A DNA stretch of 64,000 nt from Litoditis marina (GCA_964036275.1 OZ038433.1:34195336-34259335), one strand, 5' to 3'. Positions 1-9,118 are shown, counted from the first letter of the stretch. Made by a program: numbers and translations. The notes: generated by a model from the letters alone, not told the origin.

Positions 1-1480
1 AGTAACTCAGTTACAACTTAGCGGTCAAAAAGAACTGATTCCATAAGCCATGAAAATCGGGTTACTTTTTTGCCAAACGATGAAATATGTCTTTTTTATG
101 CAAAACCATTACCTATCACGTGATTCTATGTGAAAAAACGCACTACTCTTTGCGGATCAGTCGAACCTTAGTGGTGTATGAAAAAACATACCCACAATAG
201 GAAAACTTCGAGGTCGCGATCACTAATGAACACACAAAATACATCACTCACACACCTTCATTCCAAGCACAACCCCATGAGAAGACGAAACACTGCATTC
301 GATTTGATGAAATTGATGAAAAAGGAGCAGCAACCCTAAATCATAAACACGTTCTTCATAAGATCACAAAGAGTGTACGAAACAGAAAACCAGCTGCTAA
401 ACCCAACAATTCGGTGTGGAAGCCCTTCTTGAATAATAAGATACTGGACAGAGGTCCCAGGTTCCCACCACTGAAAAATAAGAGACGATCCCGTTTTTTT
501 CCGAACTTCGTTGTCGTTCGGCCACTTTCATCTTATTCACACACCAGTAAGGTCCGACTGAGCGACAAAAAGTAATCCGTTCTCAGTTGTGAACACGTGA
601 AAATTTAAGAGTTTTCATCAAAGGTAGGCCGATTTCCATCTTTTCGGCTGAAAAGTGGGCCGTTTTCGAATTTTTCTGACTATTCGGACAACCTTGCTGG
701 TGTAAGATCTTATTATCAACGCAGCATAAAATAAAATGACTCGGATGAACAAAGTCTCGATATTGGAAACAGTTAAGTTTGTGTGCCAGAATAAAATAAA
801 AGTTTTTTGCCAATATCGGGAAAACTGATCTACCTTGATTCAAAGATAGCCTAGTTATGAGAATTAAACTAACCACTAATGGGATTTCTAGAAGATCTTG
901 CAGGGAGATCGAACGTGAACCGATCCGTCCAAGAGGGGAACAGACACAGACACTACGATCATCTTCTGTAAAAAGCGCCATAAACTTAGAAAACACAGAT
1001 AACAAGTGAATTATCCAAAAAGCCAGCTGTATGTTTTTTTTTTCTCTCAGAAGACGTGGGGTCGCACTGGCAATCGGCACCACTAACTTTGTCCGGGCAG
1101 CCACAAAAACTCAAAAAACCATCTACTTTTCAGCCGAATAAGAGATTTTTCGTCCATTTTTATGCATATTCATTCAAATCATCCGACCTTATTGTGTGGT
1201 TACCCAAACCCGACAAAAATGCATGATTGAGATTGAAGGTTAACTAACACACACACATCCCATCTGAAAATATAAATATAACTTATTATCAGAAACCTCA
1301 ACCGTCCTTAAAACTACGTATGATATTTAAATGTGTCTAAAATCCGCGAAGTGTCTACAGCTTGAAAGTTGCTTGTTAGCTTCAAACTTCTTGATAACAG
1401 TAGTGATTAGATTACATTCTTTGCGTAGATTGTAAAGAACTTAGGAAATAAAGAACAAATTAAAACAAAAAATAATTTTA
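1..1480. repeat. Dispersed repeat R1, diverged copy of 1690-2740
   Basis: This stretch aligns in order, with many substitutions, to 1690-2740. Shared landmarks are the AAGCCATGAAAATCG block (near 47 and 1749), the ACTAACCACTAATGGG block (near 868 and 2102), ATAACAAGTGAATTAT (near 1000 and 2229) and CAGAAACCTCAACCGTCC (near 1291 and 2589). R1 carries about 500 extra bases between roughly 190 and 840 that R2 lacks, and R2 carries a MITE that R1 lacks. A 173-codon reading frame on the minus strand (583-1104) lies across repeat sequence and is not supported as a gene. The family could be a non-autonomous DNA transposon, but I see no clear termini. Confidence 0.7.
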
Positions 1481-1689
1481 ATTTTACTGAATTATCACAA
1501 TTTTCAGAATTCTCTTGTTTTCTTTCAAATACATAATGACTAGTAAACGAATCTGAATGAAATGCGCACACACACCTCGGCAAACATAGCTGACAACCCG
1601 AGAACTGACGCTAATTTAACTAATGGATTCACGCTAATTTACTCTTTTGATCTCCAAATACAGTTAATTGGATGTTTTAAACTTGAACA

Positions 1690-2740
1690 GTTTCCGTAAA
1701 ATTAGATTACAACTCAAAACAAACAGACACCGGTAAAGTTGTCCGAAAAGCCATGAAAATCGAACAACATGTTACTTTTTTCACCGAAAACTAGGTCTGT
1801 TTTTGATGCAAATCATTACTTATCATGTGTTTCAATGTAAAAACGCACTTTAATAGAAGCCAATTAAACAGTCACGTAAAGTTAACACTCTAATGGGATA
1901 TCGTGCACTTTTGTCATTGCACGTTTCTGACTTCTGCTGTGTTTAACATGCTTCACGTGACTGTACAATTGACTACCACTATACTCTTTGTGGATTGGTC
2001 GAGCGTTACTGGTGTATGAAAACAAAGAATTTACCTTGCTCACACTATCACTATACCGTAAATTTCATTATTCAAAAAAAACAGAAGTAACCGAGAGCTA
2101 AACTAACCACTAATGGGCTTCCTGAAGATATTGCTGGGGGATCGGACGTGATCCGTGAAGACGGTGGACAGACACTCCGATCATCTCCTGTAAAAAGCCC
2201 TGAACAGAAGCACCACCAACTAAATAACACATATAACAAGTGAATTATGCGAAAAAGCCGGCTGATATGATTTTTCTATAAATACCCGGAGTGGCTGTTG
2301 GCATACACCCCGAATGTTGTCGGAGCATCCACAAAAATTGGAAAAACGAACTACTTTTCCGCCGAAAACGAGAGATTTTGCCTACTTTTTTATGCAAATT
2401 CATTCAAATAGTCCGATTTTATTGCAATACCGATAGAAATTCATGATTAACATCAAAATAAAAAAAACTGACCCAAAAGTTTTAGCCGGTGGATCCGGAC
2501 CGACGATTCCGGCGCAAAATCGCGTTGGATTTTCCAATGCTAGAGATAGATTTCAGCACATCTGAAAATATGAATAAACTTGTTATCAGAAACCTCAACC
2601 GTCCGTAAAACTGTGTACTATATTGAAATGTACTTGAAACCCGCGATAATTCGTCTCCATAGTTGCTTGAATTGGCTTTAAACTTTCCAATTAAGATAGT
2701 GAGTAGATTCTATCCTTGAACTTGAAATAAACAACATTTA
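1690..2740. repeat. Dispersed repeat R2 in unit A1
   Basis: Colinear with R1 (1-1480) but diverged, and interrupted by the 130-bp MITE at 1853-1981. It stops close to where the Penelope-like element begins. The homology ends around GAACTTGAAATAAACAAC, which matches GAACTTAGGAAATAAAGAAC in R1. Confidence 0.65.
1853..1981. mobile_element. 130-bp TIR element (MITE), copy 1 of unit A1
   Basis: About 129 bases with terminal inverted repeats of some 30 bases (left CAATTAAACAGTCACGT; right, read inward on the other strand, CAATTGTACAGTCACGT), flanked by TA at 1851-1852 and 1982-1983. The matching place in R1 (CGCACTACTCTTTG, TA at 144-145) has no insertion, so R1 preserves the empty target. TA duplication plus TIRs suggests mobilisation by a Tc1/mariner-type transposase. 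No coding capacity. Orientation is opposite to the copies at 5772 and 8188. Confidence 0.8.
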
Positions 2741-2960
2741 AGATTACGTGACAACTCCTCCCTCCCCCGTGTCGCGGCCGGACAACTCCCCATTCAACAT
2801 AATTTTAGACTAATTACGGTCATTTTTCGAACTAAATACATCACATTCAGAAATACATAGTTTATAAAAGCTTTAGAAGATAATTAGCTCCGTAGATATT
2901 TTCCTTTGAAAAAAAACAACATGAATTAGCGATAAATTGATTCCCATTGAATAAACTAAG

Positions 2961-3374
2961 TTGTTTGACCTCAATTTGGACATCAAAGTCATTTTTTGTG
3001 TTCAAGATATTGCTATAAAACTTATTGTTTATGGTTGTATATCCAAATCTTTTTGGAGTACTGAACTCAAAAGAAACCGAATACAAGACAAACTGACTCA
3101 TCATACCTTCAACATACCTTACATTAATAAAGAAATTTTGAAAATACCTTTCAAAAAACTCATTTGCCAAACATTCAACAACATTATCCCCAATTACAAA
3201 TCAGATTCATTCAAACCTAGAATAATATTCAAGTATGATGAGCCAATAAGCAAAAAGAACCTTAACTATGGAAAATTTTTAGAAAATCTCACAAATGATT
3301 CTATCAGTAATATTCTTAAATCAACATGTATATGCTCTACTAAACCTGATTGCTCTATTAAACCTGATAGATAG
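2961..3374 (+). CDS. PLE N-terminal region, first frame
   Basis: 137 codons, starting at the first Met of the open frame. Residues from about 48 (HTFNIPYINKEILKIPFKK) to the Cys-rich end (CICSTKPDC) resemble the region that precedes the reverse transcriptase in many PLE proteins: a short hydrophobic and Lys-rich segment, then a Cys cluster, then the HIITGD motif. The frame breaks just before that motif. A stop follows an 18-base imperfect tandem duplication (3333-3350, 3351-3368), and the protein appears to continue in the +1 frame. Either the element is broken by an indel here or the product is made by frameshifting. It is on its own not a functional polymerase. Confidence 0.6.
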   Translation: MFDLNLDIKVIFCVQDIAIKLIVYGCISKSFWSTELKRNRIQDKLTHHTFNIPYINKEILKIPFKKLICQTFNNIIPNYKSDSFKPRIIFKYDEPISKKNLNYGKFLENLTNDSISNILKSTCICSTKPDCSIKPDR

Positions 3375-3501
3375 GCATCACAAACATATTATTACAGGAG
3401 ATCCTTTAATTTTCAAAGATAAAAGTATCTATAACCTACTAATCAAGGGCAGCAAATTCAGAATAACTGAAAACAAAATAGATCTTGAATCTTTGAAATG
3501 A
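3295..3501 (+). CDS. PLE HIITGD segment, middle frame
   Basis: Only the part from about 3367 is meaningful. It reads RHHKHIITGDPLIF followed by LLIKGSKFRI, matching the conserved PLE block (H-x-H-[IV]-[IV]-T-G-D, then LL-x-K-G-x-K-[FY]-R) that normally sits a short way before the reverse transcriptase fingers. The frame ends at TGA 3499-3501, which overlaps the ATG of the next frame at 3498 as ATGA. Return to the frame of the reverse transcriptase here would need a -1 shift, compensating for the first break. The upstream ATG of this frame has no special support. Confidence 0.55.
   Translation: MILSVIFLNQHVYALLNLIALLNLIDRHHKHIITGDPLIFKDKSIYNLLIKGSKFRITENKIDLESLK
3333..3368 (+). repeat. 18-bp imperfect tandem duplication at the PLE frame break
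   Basis: TGCTCTACTAAACCTGAT is followed directly by TGCTCTATTAAACCTGAT, and the frame is lost within a few bases. Replication slippage here is a simple cause for the frame break, although 18 bases alone keep frame, so a further 1- or 2-base change is needed. The A2 copy is at 11677-11712. Confidence 0.7.
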
Positions 3502-5045
3502 ATATAAGCCAACAATGTGATCTCTACACTAAAGAACTGCATAAAAAATATCCTAACTTGATAAATCTGACCACAGCTAATAAGACTATTAAAGAAATAC
3601 TAAACAATAGGCTAGAAAAACAATATAATAGAGTAAAAACTGTAGACAACAATGAAATTTGGCAAGCAGAAATCAAGGACATTCATAAACATTTTATAGT
3701 AACAGTTGCTGACAAAGCATCATCCAACTATTCCTTCATTTGCAAAAAACTATGCATCAAAATGATGAACAAAGAAATGGGAGTATCACAACAAATTTCC
3801 AATGCCACTTACTCTACTTATACCTTAGAGAATTTGGAGTACATAGTGTTTCGTCATCAAATCACAAATAACCTTTGGAGGATCAAAATACCTGAAACTA
3901 TAAAAATTCCCAAAATATATGGTATCCCTAAACTACATAAGTACCCTATAAAATGTAGATTCATAACAGGAGCTAGAACAAGTGGTCTTAGAGATCTATC
4001 TATACAGATCCAGAAAATACTTAAACATATACGAAACCATTTCAAAAGATATTGCAACATTATTGAAAATAGAAACAACATATCTTTATTCTGGCCCATA
4101 GATAGTAGTTATCATTTATTGAAGGAACTAAGAGATTTAAAACCCAATGAATACAATCTTTATTCCGCAGATTTTACCAGCCTATTCACAAGTCTACCTC
4201 ATAATATTGTCACATATAATATTAATCAATTACTAGAACTTTGCTTTAACAATGCCGGTAATGAAATCAAATATATAACTACAACTTACAAGAAAACATT
4301 CTACACAACTAATATAAGTAATATAAAGGATAGCCATAGTTTTTCCATTAACCAAATCAAAAACCTTATAAGCTATATCTTAAACAATAGTTTTGCCAGA
4401 TACGGAGAGTCCATTTTTAAACAAACAGCTGGCATACCACAAGGTAATAACGCATCTCCTCTATTAGCAGATTTAACATTAGCTTACATGGAATACAAAT
4501 TTGTTATGGCCAACCAAGAAAAATTTAAAAAATATAACATTCGATGTTTCCGTTATATGGATGATTTACTACTCATTTACAAACCAAATCAATCTGAAAC
4601 TATAAGAAATTTTTCAGATATATACAATAACCAACTACAACTGGAGAAAACCAATGAAAATACATATTCCTGTAATTATCTAGATCTAAATATCAACCTA
4701 GAAAATCTAGGTGAGAAATGCATTACTAAACTATATAATAAAACTGATGATTACCAGTTCAAAATTCAGAGATATCCACATGTTAAATCTAACATACCTC
4801 TACAAATTGGTTTAAATACTATCACAGGGGAATTAGTTAGATTTTCCAGAAGCTGTTCTAAAATTGAGGATTTCATTGAAAGAGTAAAAAATTTAATAAA
4901 AGACTTCGAAACAAATGAGTTCCCATCAACTATAACCATTAACAGAATAGTCAGAGTAATCAAAAACAACGACCTAATCAAATATAAATACAACTCTAAC
5001 AAAATGAAAGAATACTGTCTTTATTTAAAAACACAGAAAACCTGA
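3498..5045 (+). CDS. Penelope-like reverse transcriptase
   Basis: 515 codons without interruption. Order of motifs: YGIPKLHK at residue 141; RFITGA at 154; motif A SADFTSLFTSLP with the metal-binding Asp at 225; motif B AGIPQGNNASPLLADL at 311-326; motif C FRYMDDLL with Asp355 and Asp356; then a thumb region with FKIQRYPHVKSNIP and LVRFSRSCS. This order and the wording around motif B and the thumb are those of PLE polymerases, which resemble telomerase rather than LINE or LTR enzymes. The protein ends soon after the thumb, with no GIY-YIG nuclease. All three catalytic aspartates are intact. The true N-terminus is uncertain because the preceding PLE segments lie in other frames. Confidence 0.88.
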   Translation: MNISQQCDLYTKELHKKYPNLINLTTANKTIKEILNNRLEKQYNRVKTVDNNEIWQAEIKDIHKHFIVTVADKASSNYSFICKKLCIKMMNKEMGVSQQISNATYSTYTLENLEYIVFRHQITNNLWRIKIPETIKIPKIYGIPKLHKYPIKCRFITGARTSGLRDLSIQIQKILKHIRNHFKRYCNIIENRNNISLFWPIDSSYHLLKELRDLKPNEYNLYSADFTSLFTSLPHNIVTYNINQLLELCFNNAGNEIKYITTTYKKTFYTTNISNIKDSHSFSINQIKNLISYILNNSFARYGESIFKQTAGIPQGNNASPLLADLTLAYMEYKFVMANQEKFKKYNIRCFRYMDDLLLIYKPNQSETIRNFSDIYNNQLQLEKTNENTYSCNYLDLNINLENLGEKCITKLYNKTDDYQFKIQRYPHVKSNIPLQIGLNTITGELVRFSRSCSKIEDFIERVKNLIKDFETNEFPSTITINRIVRVIKNNDLIKYKYNSNKMKEYCLYLKTQKT

Positions 5046-5152
5046 ATGTTAACATTTATACCACACCTTTCCTATATTTATTATAACTGAGTCACCACAC
5101 TATGTACTTCCACCAAACTACAAGCATAGGTCAAGGTAGATCAAATATTGTG

Positions 5153-5160
5153 TATATAAG
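5153..5160 (+). promoter_or_regulatory. TATA box downstream of the PLE polymerase
   Basis: TATATAAG lies about 110 bases after the reverse transcriptase stop and about 180 bases before the hammerhead-like core. PLEs often carry promoter and ribozyme in terminal repeats, so this may be the internal promoter of such a terminal segment. A start of transcription near 5183-5190 would be expected. The A2 copy is at 13497-13504. Confidence 0.45.
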
Positions 5161-5330
5161 AAGGCAATACAAACACACCAGACCACTACTCCTCTGTCTG
5201 TATTCCTAGCCTACCACTATTTTTCTCACAACAAATGGACATAAACAGGTACATTTACGGTTCTTACTGGTTATTAGGTGTTTTTTGTTCTTTTTCAAAA
5301 ACCATTTACTAGTCGTTTTTCAGTTATGTT

Positions 5331-5409
5331 CTAGTCGGAGGGATCTCCTGAAGATGCCTCAACCTCCGACTAGAATTGCATCGTCGAGATTCGGAGGCGA
5401 AACGATGCA
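5331..5409 (+). ncRNA. Hammerhead-like ribozyme core in two hairpins (A1)
   Basis: An 11-bp perfect stem (5331-5341 with 5363-5373) displays a loop containing CTGAAGA (5348-5354), the hammerhead C3-A9 core. A second hairpin of 7 bp (5377-5383 with 5403-5409) has GAAA (5399-5402) before its 3' arm and a GTC cleavage-type triplet (5383-5385) after its 5' arm. Between the two loops, 5342-5347 can pair with 5386-5391 (helix I, one G-U) and 5356-5360 with 5394-5398 (helix II); the second hairpin itself is helix III. So every core strand is present with matched helices, but in an order that is not a circular permutation of known hammerheads. One extra T (5355) sits at the start of helix II. PLEs are known to carry hammerheads. 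Confidence 0.55.
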
Positions 5410-6194
5410 CTAATTTAACCTCTACACTTTACTTAGCACACATTAACAACATGACTTCTTCTTTTCTTATTTAGTTAACTAAGAATATATTTACTTTTGA
5501 ATTACATCTAAACCTTTTAACATGTACCTATTAACATCACCTATTACTTGTTTTTCTAATGAACAACAATGTGAGTTGCAAAAAGGACTACAGGAATTGT
5601 GCGAAAACTTGTGTGCAAAACAGGCTAATGTAGATAGAAGGAAATAGAAAAGTTGCCGTAAAGGTTTCGCAATTAAATATGTTTTGAATGCACCTGCAAA
5701 CCCTAATTAACGTGGATCGAACTCTCAGAATTTTTCAAGAAACCGACATCATCTTTGTTGATGGAATAGTATACTGTTGGTCATTTGCACAGTCACGTGA
5801 AACATGTTAAACACAGCAGAAATCAGAAACGTACAATGACCAAGTGCACGATGCTTCATTAGAATGCTAACTTTACGCGACTATTCAATTGATTTCTACT
5901 ATACACACTTGGACCTATAGACAAATTGTTCGAGAATAATTGGTTAGGAGTGGAAACAAGTAAGCCAAAAAATTAGTCAGCCGATGTCTGAGAAACATTA
6001 TGAACCGTTGCTCAGTTTTTCGTGTAATATATAACTGACCATTTGAGTAAAATGTAGTCCGGAGTTGATAAGCAAAATGCTACTACCTGCAAATTGATAT
6101 TGAAAGCTACAATTTTGTGATCAAACAATGATGAAATATATGTTACGGAGTTGCATAGCTTTGTCCCAGAGTAGAACCTAATGGAGTGGCATGT
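5410..6194. other. Non-coding spacer after the PLE
   Basis: Apart from the MITE at 5772-5901, I see no gene, RNA or repeat here. The AT-rich part 5430-5560 may be the 3' flank of the retroelement. A 63-codon minus-strand frame at 6012-6203 has no recognisable content. The A2 counterpart is 13754-14538. Confidence 0.6.
5772..5901. mobile_element. 130-bp TIR element (MITE), copy 2 of unit A1
   Basis: The interior is the reverse complement of the copy at 1853-1981: it shares ACATGTTAAACACAGCAG, AAACGTACAATGACC and GTGCACGATGC. TA flanks at 5770-5771 and 5902-5903. It lies between the retroelement and the possible small gene at 6195. Confidence 0.75.
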
Positions 6195-6452
6195 ATGTCT
6201 CATCAGCAGCCCTCACAGAATCCTTCTGGATGCGGTAACTCACCCCCGGAAGATTCCGTCAAACCTCTTGAAAATCTCGAAAACTCAAAAATTGTAAGAG
6301 TAATTTCACTATTTTACTGTTTTTTTATTCACATATTCCGAATATAGTTTCTATTCACAACAAAATCAAACAAGCTTGCTATGAAACGCAAACAAGAACA
6401 CCAACGTGAACTTCAAAGTCAACTACTTACCGACATAAATTGTGTATGCGAG
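6195..6452 (+). CDS. Possible two-exon start of a small unknown gene (A1)
   Basis: Exon 6195-6293 begins with ATG and reads MSHQQPSQNPSGCGN then a Pro/Glu-rich stretch, ending at ATT|GTAAGA (phase 0). An acceptor AATATAG at 6341-6347 opens a second exon 6348-6452 in the same frame, with the Lys/Gln-rich segment MKRKQEHQRELQSQLL, ending at GAG|GTGATG. A possible last exon starts after CTTTTAG (6772-6778) in phase 0 and stops near 6870. The frame closes across both introns, but the composition is not conserved-looking and I recognise no family. It may be chance. Its position, under 1 kb upstream of the T-synthase start, would allow an operon-like pair. Confidence 0.3.
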
Positions 6453-6557
6453 GTGATGTTATGGTCGTCGCCAACGGAAAGGCGGGAGGGTACTGTATAT
6501 CTCACTTTCCGCTGTGTACGCACACATATCCTCTACTGCAAGGATTGCCGAGTATGT

Positions 6558-6626
6558 AATCTCATAGCGCAGTGATTTGCGTCCTGCTACGAATCTTTTG
6601 CTCGTAGGTTCGATTCTGGCGAGAGG
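6558..6626 (+). tRNA. Degenerate tRNA-like sequence (tRNA pseudogene or SINE head)
   Basis: TAGCGCAGTGATTTGCG resembles a pol III A box with a D arm (GCGC paired to GCGT), and GGTTCGATTC matches a B box at the usual distance. TCTC before and GAGA after could be the acceptor stem. CTACGA and TCGTAG pair around a 9-base loop, which is too long for an anticodon loop and leaves no room for a T stem, so it is not a working tRNA. A tRNA-derived SINE remnant is the likeliest origin. The A2 copy is at 14902-14970. Confidence 0.4.
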
Positions 6627-7192
6627 CAAAATTTGTAAATTTGGCACCCACTATATGAGATTTGTTCTAATTCTAGCTCGGCTAAGCGGTTTCGATATGA
6701 AAACGTCCTGTTCATTGTTCTGTTACCTGACACCGAAAACAGGAATCGCTCTTCATAGCGCCAGATACAATCTTTTAGCCTCGACGATTTCATGCGTTGA
6801 GAGAACTCTCCTTGATCATTGAAAACGTTTTGATTCGTTTCATATTTTTTCTTTCGACTGCGTCTTTTCTATAATATATTGTCGATTCTCTTATTGATTC
6901 CAATACGAGATATGATCGTTATCTTTCCTATACAGCTTTATTCATTTTGTTGTGTTATTAACAATGGGTTTTATTCTTTGTCACAATTTCCATATGGCCC
7001 AAAAAAGAAACGTTATAACTTTTATAGTTGCGAACAAAAAAAACCAATTGGGGTTGTGAAAAATCGTTACTTAGATTGCATCATGCTGTTTTTCGTTCAC
7101 CTCATTTGGTACTTTAAACTTCAAACACAACAAAAACAACGGAAAAATGAATGCTACTATAACTAATCATAAAAATTGTAAACACCACAAAA
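6627..7192. other. Upstream region of the T-synthase-like gene
   Basis: No gene is supported. It may include the promoter of the gene that starts at 7209 and, less surely, the last exon of the small gene at 6195. The 95-codon frame at 6879-7166 has no recognisable features. Confidence 0.5.
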
Positions 7193-7203
7193 CCTTTCTT
7201 CAG
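7193..7203 (+). promoter_or_regulatory. Candidate trans-splice acceptor before exon 1
   Basis: CCTTTCTTCAG ends five bases before the ATG at 7209. A strong acceptor just upstream of a start codon is the usual mark of spliced-leader addition in nematodes. It could instead be the acceptor of an upstream 5'-UTR intron. The A2 copy is at 15537-15547. Confidence 0.5.
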
Positions 7204-7208
7204 TTTTC

Positions 7209-8147
7209 ATGCGGTTCCGGTATGCGATATACACAATTGTTATAACTGTACTATTTTATTTGGCCTATCGGATAGAATTTCGTCGGCGAGCGAACTACCA
7301 TGCGTAAGTTGTTTAAGTTCGAAAGTTTTTATATTATGAATATTATTAGAATCAGCAACTTTGGTATGGCCTCATTTTTGAGTAATAGGTTCTACCCACA
7401 GGCAGCAGAGATGTTCACCGACACTACGATAATGATGCTTACTGTTTCAATTTAGTTTTTGGAATATATTACCTTAAAATAGTTTGCGTTTCTTGCAAAA
7501 CAGTTTAAAACTTTACCGTTTCTGAAGTTTCAGTTCCACCATGGTCCATCACGTGTCCTCTTCTTTAGCGGCGCGACATCTTCCCAAGAAGGGTCGATTA
7601 TTCTGTTGGGTGGGAACGTCACCGAAATACTACAAAACGAGGGTGAGTGGTGAGAATCATGATACATTCTCAACTATGTCATCCCTGTGACACGTTTGTG
7701 ATTCGCAGTTACCGCTGCATTCATCACACTAATGAAGGAGGTTCCGTAGAAAATATTTCATTTTTAGTTGGCCTGAAAGAAATAAATTTTTGGTAGACCG
7801 CAGATTGTGGCAAATCACCGTGTTATTGATTGAGCCACGGTTTTTTCGCACTCGGCTTCCGTCGCTGCTCAGATGAGCACTTGTTGGACTCATTGACAGT
7901 TTTACACTAGAACACTTCTTTCATTGCTTTGAAAAAAGTTCAGGTTCTCGCCGTGAATGAAACCTGGCTGCCGCGTTGTGACCACGGTGAATTCTTCACC
8001 GCTCAGCCAATAGGAGACGAATCGATACCGTATTCTACCGTATTCAATGAAATGGGCGATGGCTATACCGAACTATTCTACAAGAGTAGATACGCTTTCT
8101 ATCACATCTACACTCAGATATCGTCGGAGTTCGATTGGTACTTTAAG
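7209..8147 (+). CDS. T-synthase-like (C1GALT1-type) glycosyltransferase, exons 1-3, unit A1
   Basis: Exons 7209-7303, 7534-7642 and 7944-8147 give residues 1-136 of a 312-residue protein. Residues 1-25 (RYAIYTIVITVLFYLAY inside) form the short cytoplasmic tail and single membrane anchor of a type II Golgi enzyme. Exon 2 ends with GRLFCWVGTSPKYYKTR and exon 3 opens with AVNETWLPRCD, together matching the start of the family GT31 catalytic domain of core-1 beta-1,3-galactosyltransferases, which add galactose to O-linked GalNAc in the Golgi. Exon 3 ends with FDWYFK, exactly the residues that precede the DDD motif, in phase 0, and the next matching exon is at 21797. Donors are GTAAGT, GTGAGT and GTGAGT. 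This half cannot be active alone. Confidence 0.88.
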
Positions 8148-8187
8148 GTGAGTATTATAGTCTTCATTTCATAAACAAAGACAGCTA

Positions 8188-8311
8188 TGCTGTAAGTCAA
8201 TTGCATAGTAAGACATGTTAAACACAGCAGAACTCAGAAACGTGCAATGACAAAGTGCACGACGCCTCATTAGAGTGCTTATTCACATGACTATTCATTT
8301 TACTCCTAGTA
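8188..8311. mobile_element. 130-bp TIR element (MITE), copy 3 of unit A1
   Basis: Same orientation as the copy at 5772 (ACATGTTAAACACAGCAG is shared), flanked by TA at 8186-8187 and 8312-8313. It sits about 40 bases inside the intron that follows exon 3 of the T-synthase-like gene. The TIRs are more worn than in the other two copies. Confidence 0.7.
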
Positions 8312-8515
8312 TAACGACCCGTTGACCACATATGAAACAACTGGTCTTTGAAATAATTGCAGCTAAGAGAGAGAGGAGGGGGAATGTAGATCAAAACCAA
8401 GCAGACACGCAGACCATGGGAGTGGACCTCGTCCTTTGCCAAATTTATCGCACTCTGAGAAGATTTTGCCGAGTGCCTGCACGGTTACGCCCCTTTTTGC
8501 TAAGCCCCGCCCATT

Positions 8516-8577
8516 TGCCGACTGGTTGCGCTCTACTTGCACCCTACCGGCACACTTGGCTTTGCGACCAGTCGGCA
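8516..8577. repeat. Imperfect inverted repeat (hairpin)
   Basis: TGCCGACTGGTTGCG (8516-8530) is mirrored by GCGACCAGTCGGCA (8564-8577) with one mismatch around a 33-base loop. It lies in a GC-richer patch just before the GA tract and may be the end of a transposon. The A2 copy is at 16860-16921. Confidence 0.55.
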
Positions 8578-8669
8578 TTTGCAGCGCGTTTAGTCGTCAG
8601 AAATCAAAGGGTGATTTCGTTGGCTATTCTTACTGAGAAAACGGTGGGAGACAGAGGAAAGGAGAGAGG

Positions 8670-8709
8670 AATAAGGAAGTGGAGAAGAAGCCAAGAGAGA
8701 GAAAGAGAG

Positions 8710-8772
<63 letters not shown>

Positions 8773-8782
8773 AAGAAGCTAT

Positions 8783-8823
<41 letters not shown>

Positions 8824-9118
8824 AAGAGGGAGAGAGAGTGAAAATGAGAGGCAAAGGGGTAAGAAATATAAGATGGGAGTTGAGAGAGAGGAATAAAAAA
8901 CAGGAGGGAGTGAGATAGAAAACGAACATACAGATATAGTGAGGCGAGTGAGAGAGAGAGAGGGGAGAGAGACGTATAGAGCGAGAGAGGTGTGACAGAG
9001 AGCGACAGAGAGAGAGGCGAGGGAGTGAGAGATAGGAGACGAGAGTTGAGAGAAAGGAAAAGAGAGACGGAGTTAGTGAGAAAGAAAGCGAAAAGATGGA
9101 GGGAGTAAGAACGTGAGC

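Larger units (their letters stand above)
2870..5450 (+). mobile_element. Penelope-like retroelement (PLE), unit A1
   Basis: The span holds an N-terminal PLE region, a 515-codon reverse transcriptase frame, a downstream TATA box and a hammerhead-like core. Outer limits are approximate: I found no target-site duplication and no second terminal copy. The codons are strongly AT-rich compared with the T-synthase exons nearby, as expected of inserted DNA. No GIY-YIG endonuclease domain is visible after the reverse transcriptase, nor any N-terminal one, so the element is either an endonuclease-lacking PLE or truncated. Those PLEs that lack the endonuclease are known to insert at telomeres in some animals; nothing here tests that. 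Confidence 0.8.

Noticed and set aside
583..1104. 173-codon minus-strand frame
   Set aside because: Lies across the R1 repeat, has no recognisable motif, and the R2 counterpart is not open.
2862..3170. 102-codon minus-strand frame opposite the PLE
   Set aside because: Mirror of the PLE N-terminal region in AT-rich DNA; the + strand frame has family resemblance and this one has none.
5378..5409. Ordinary type I or III hammerhead at the PLE
   Set aside because: No second cleavage strand complementary to CGATGC follows the GAAA, and upstream GTC sites do not give helices I and III, so the usual permutations do not fit.
7534..7642. Alternative frame of exon 2 starting FHHGPSRVLFFSG
   Set aside because: Phase does not fit exon 1 or 3; the chosen frame ends in LFCWVGTSP, which matches the enzyme family and joins both neighbours.
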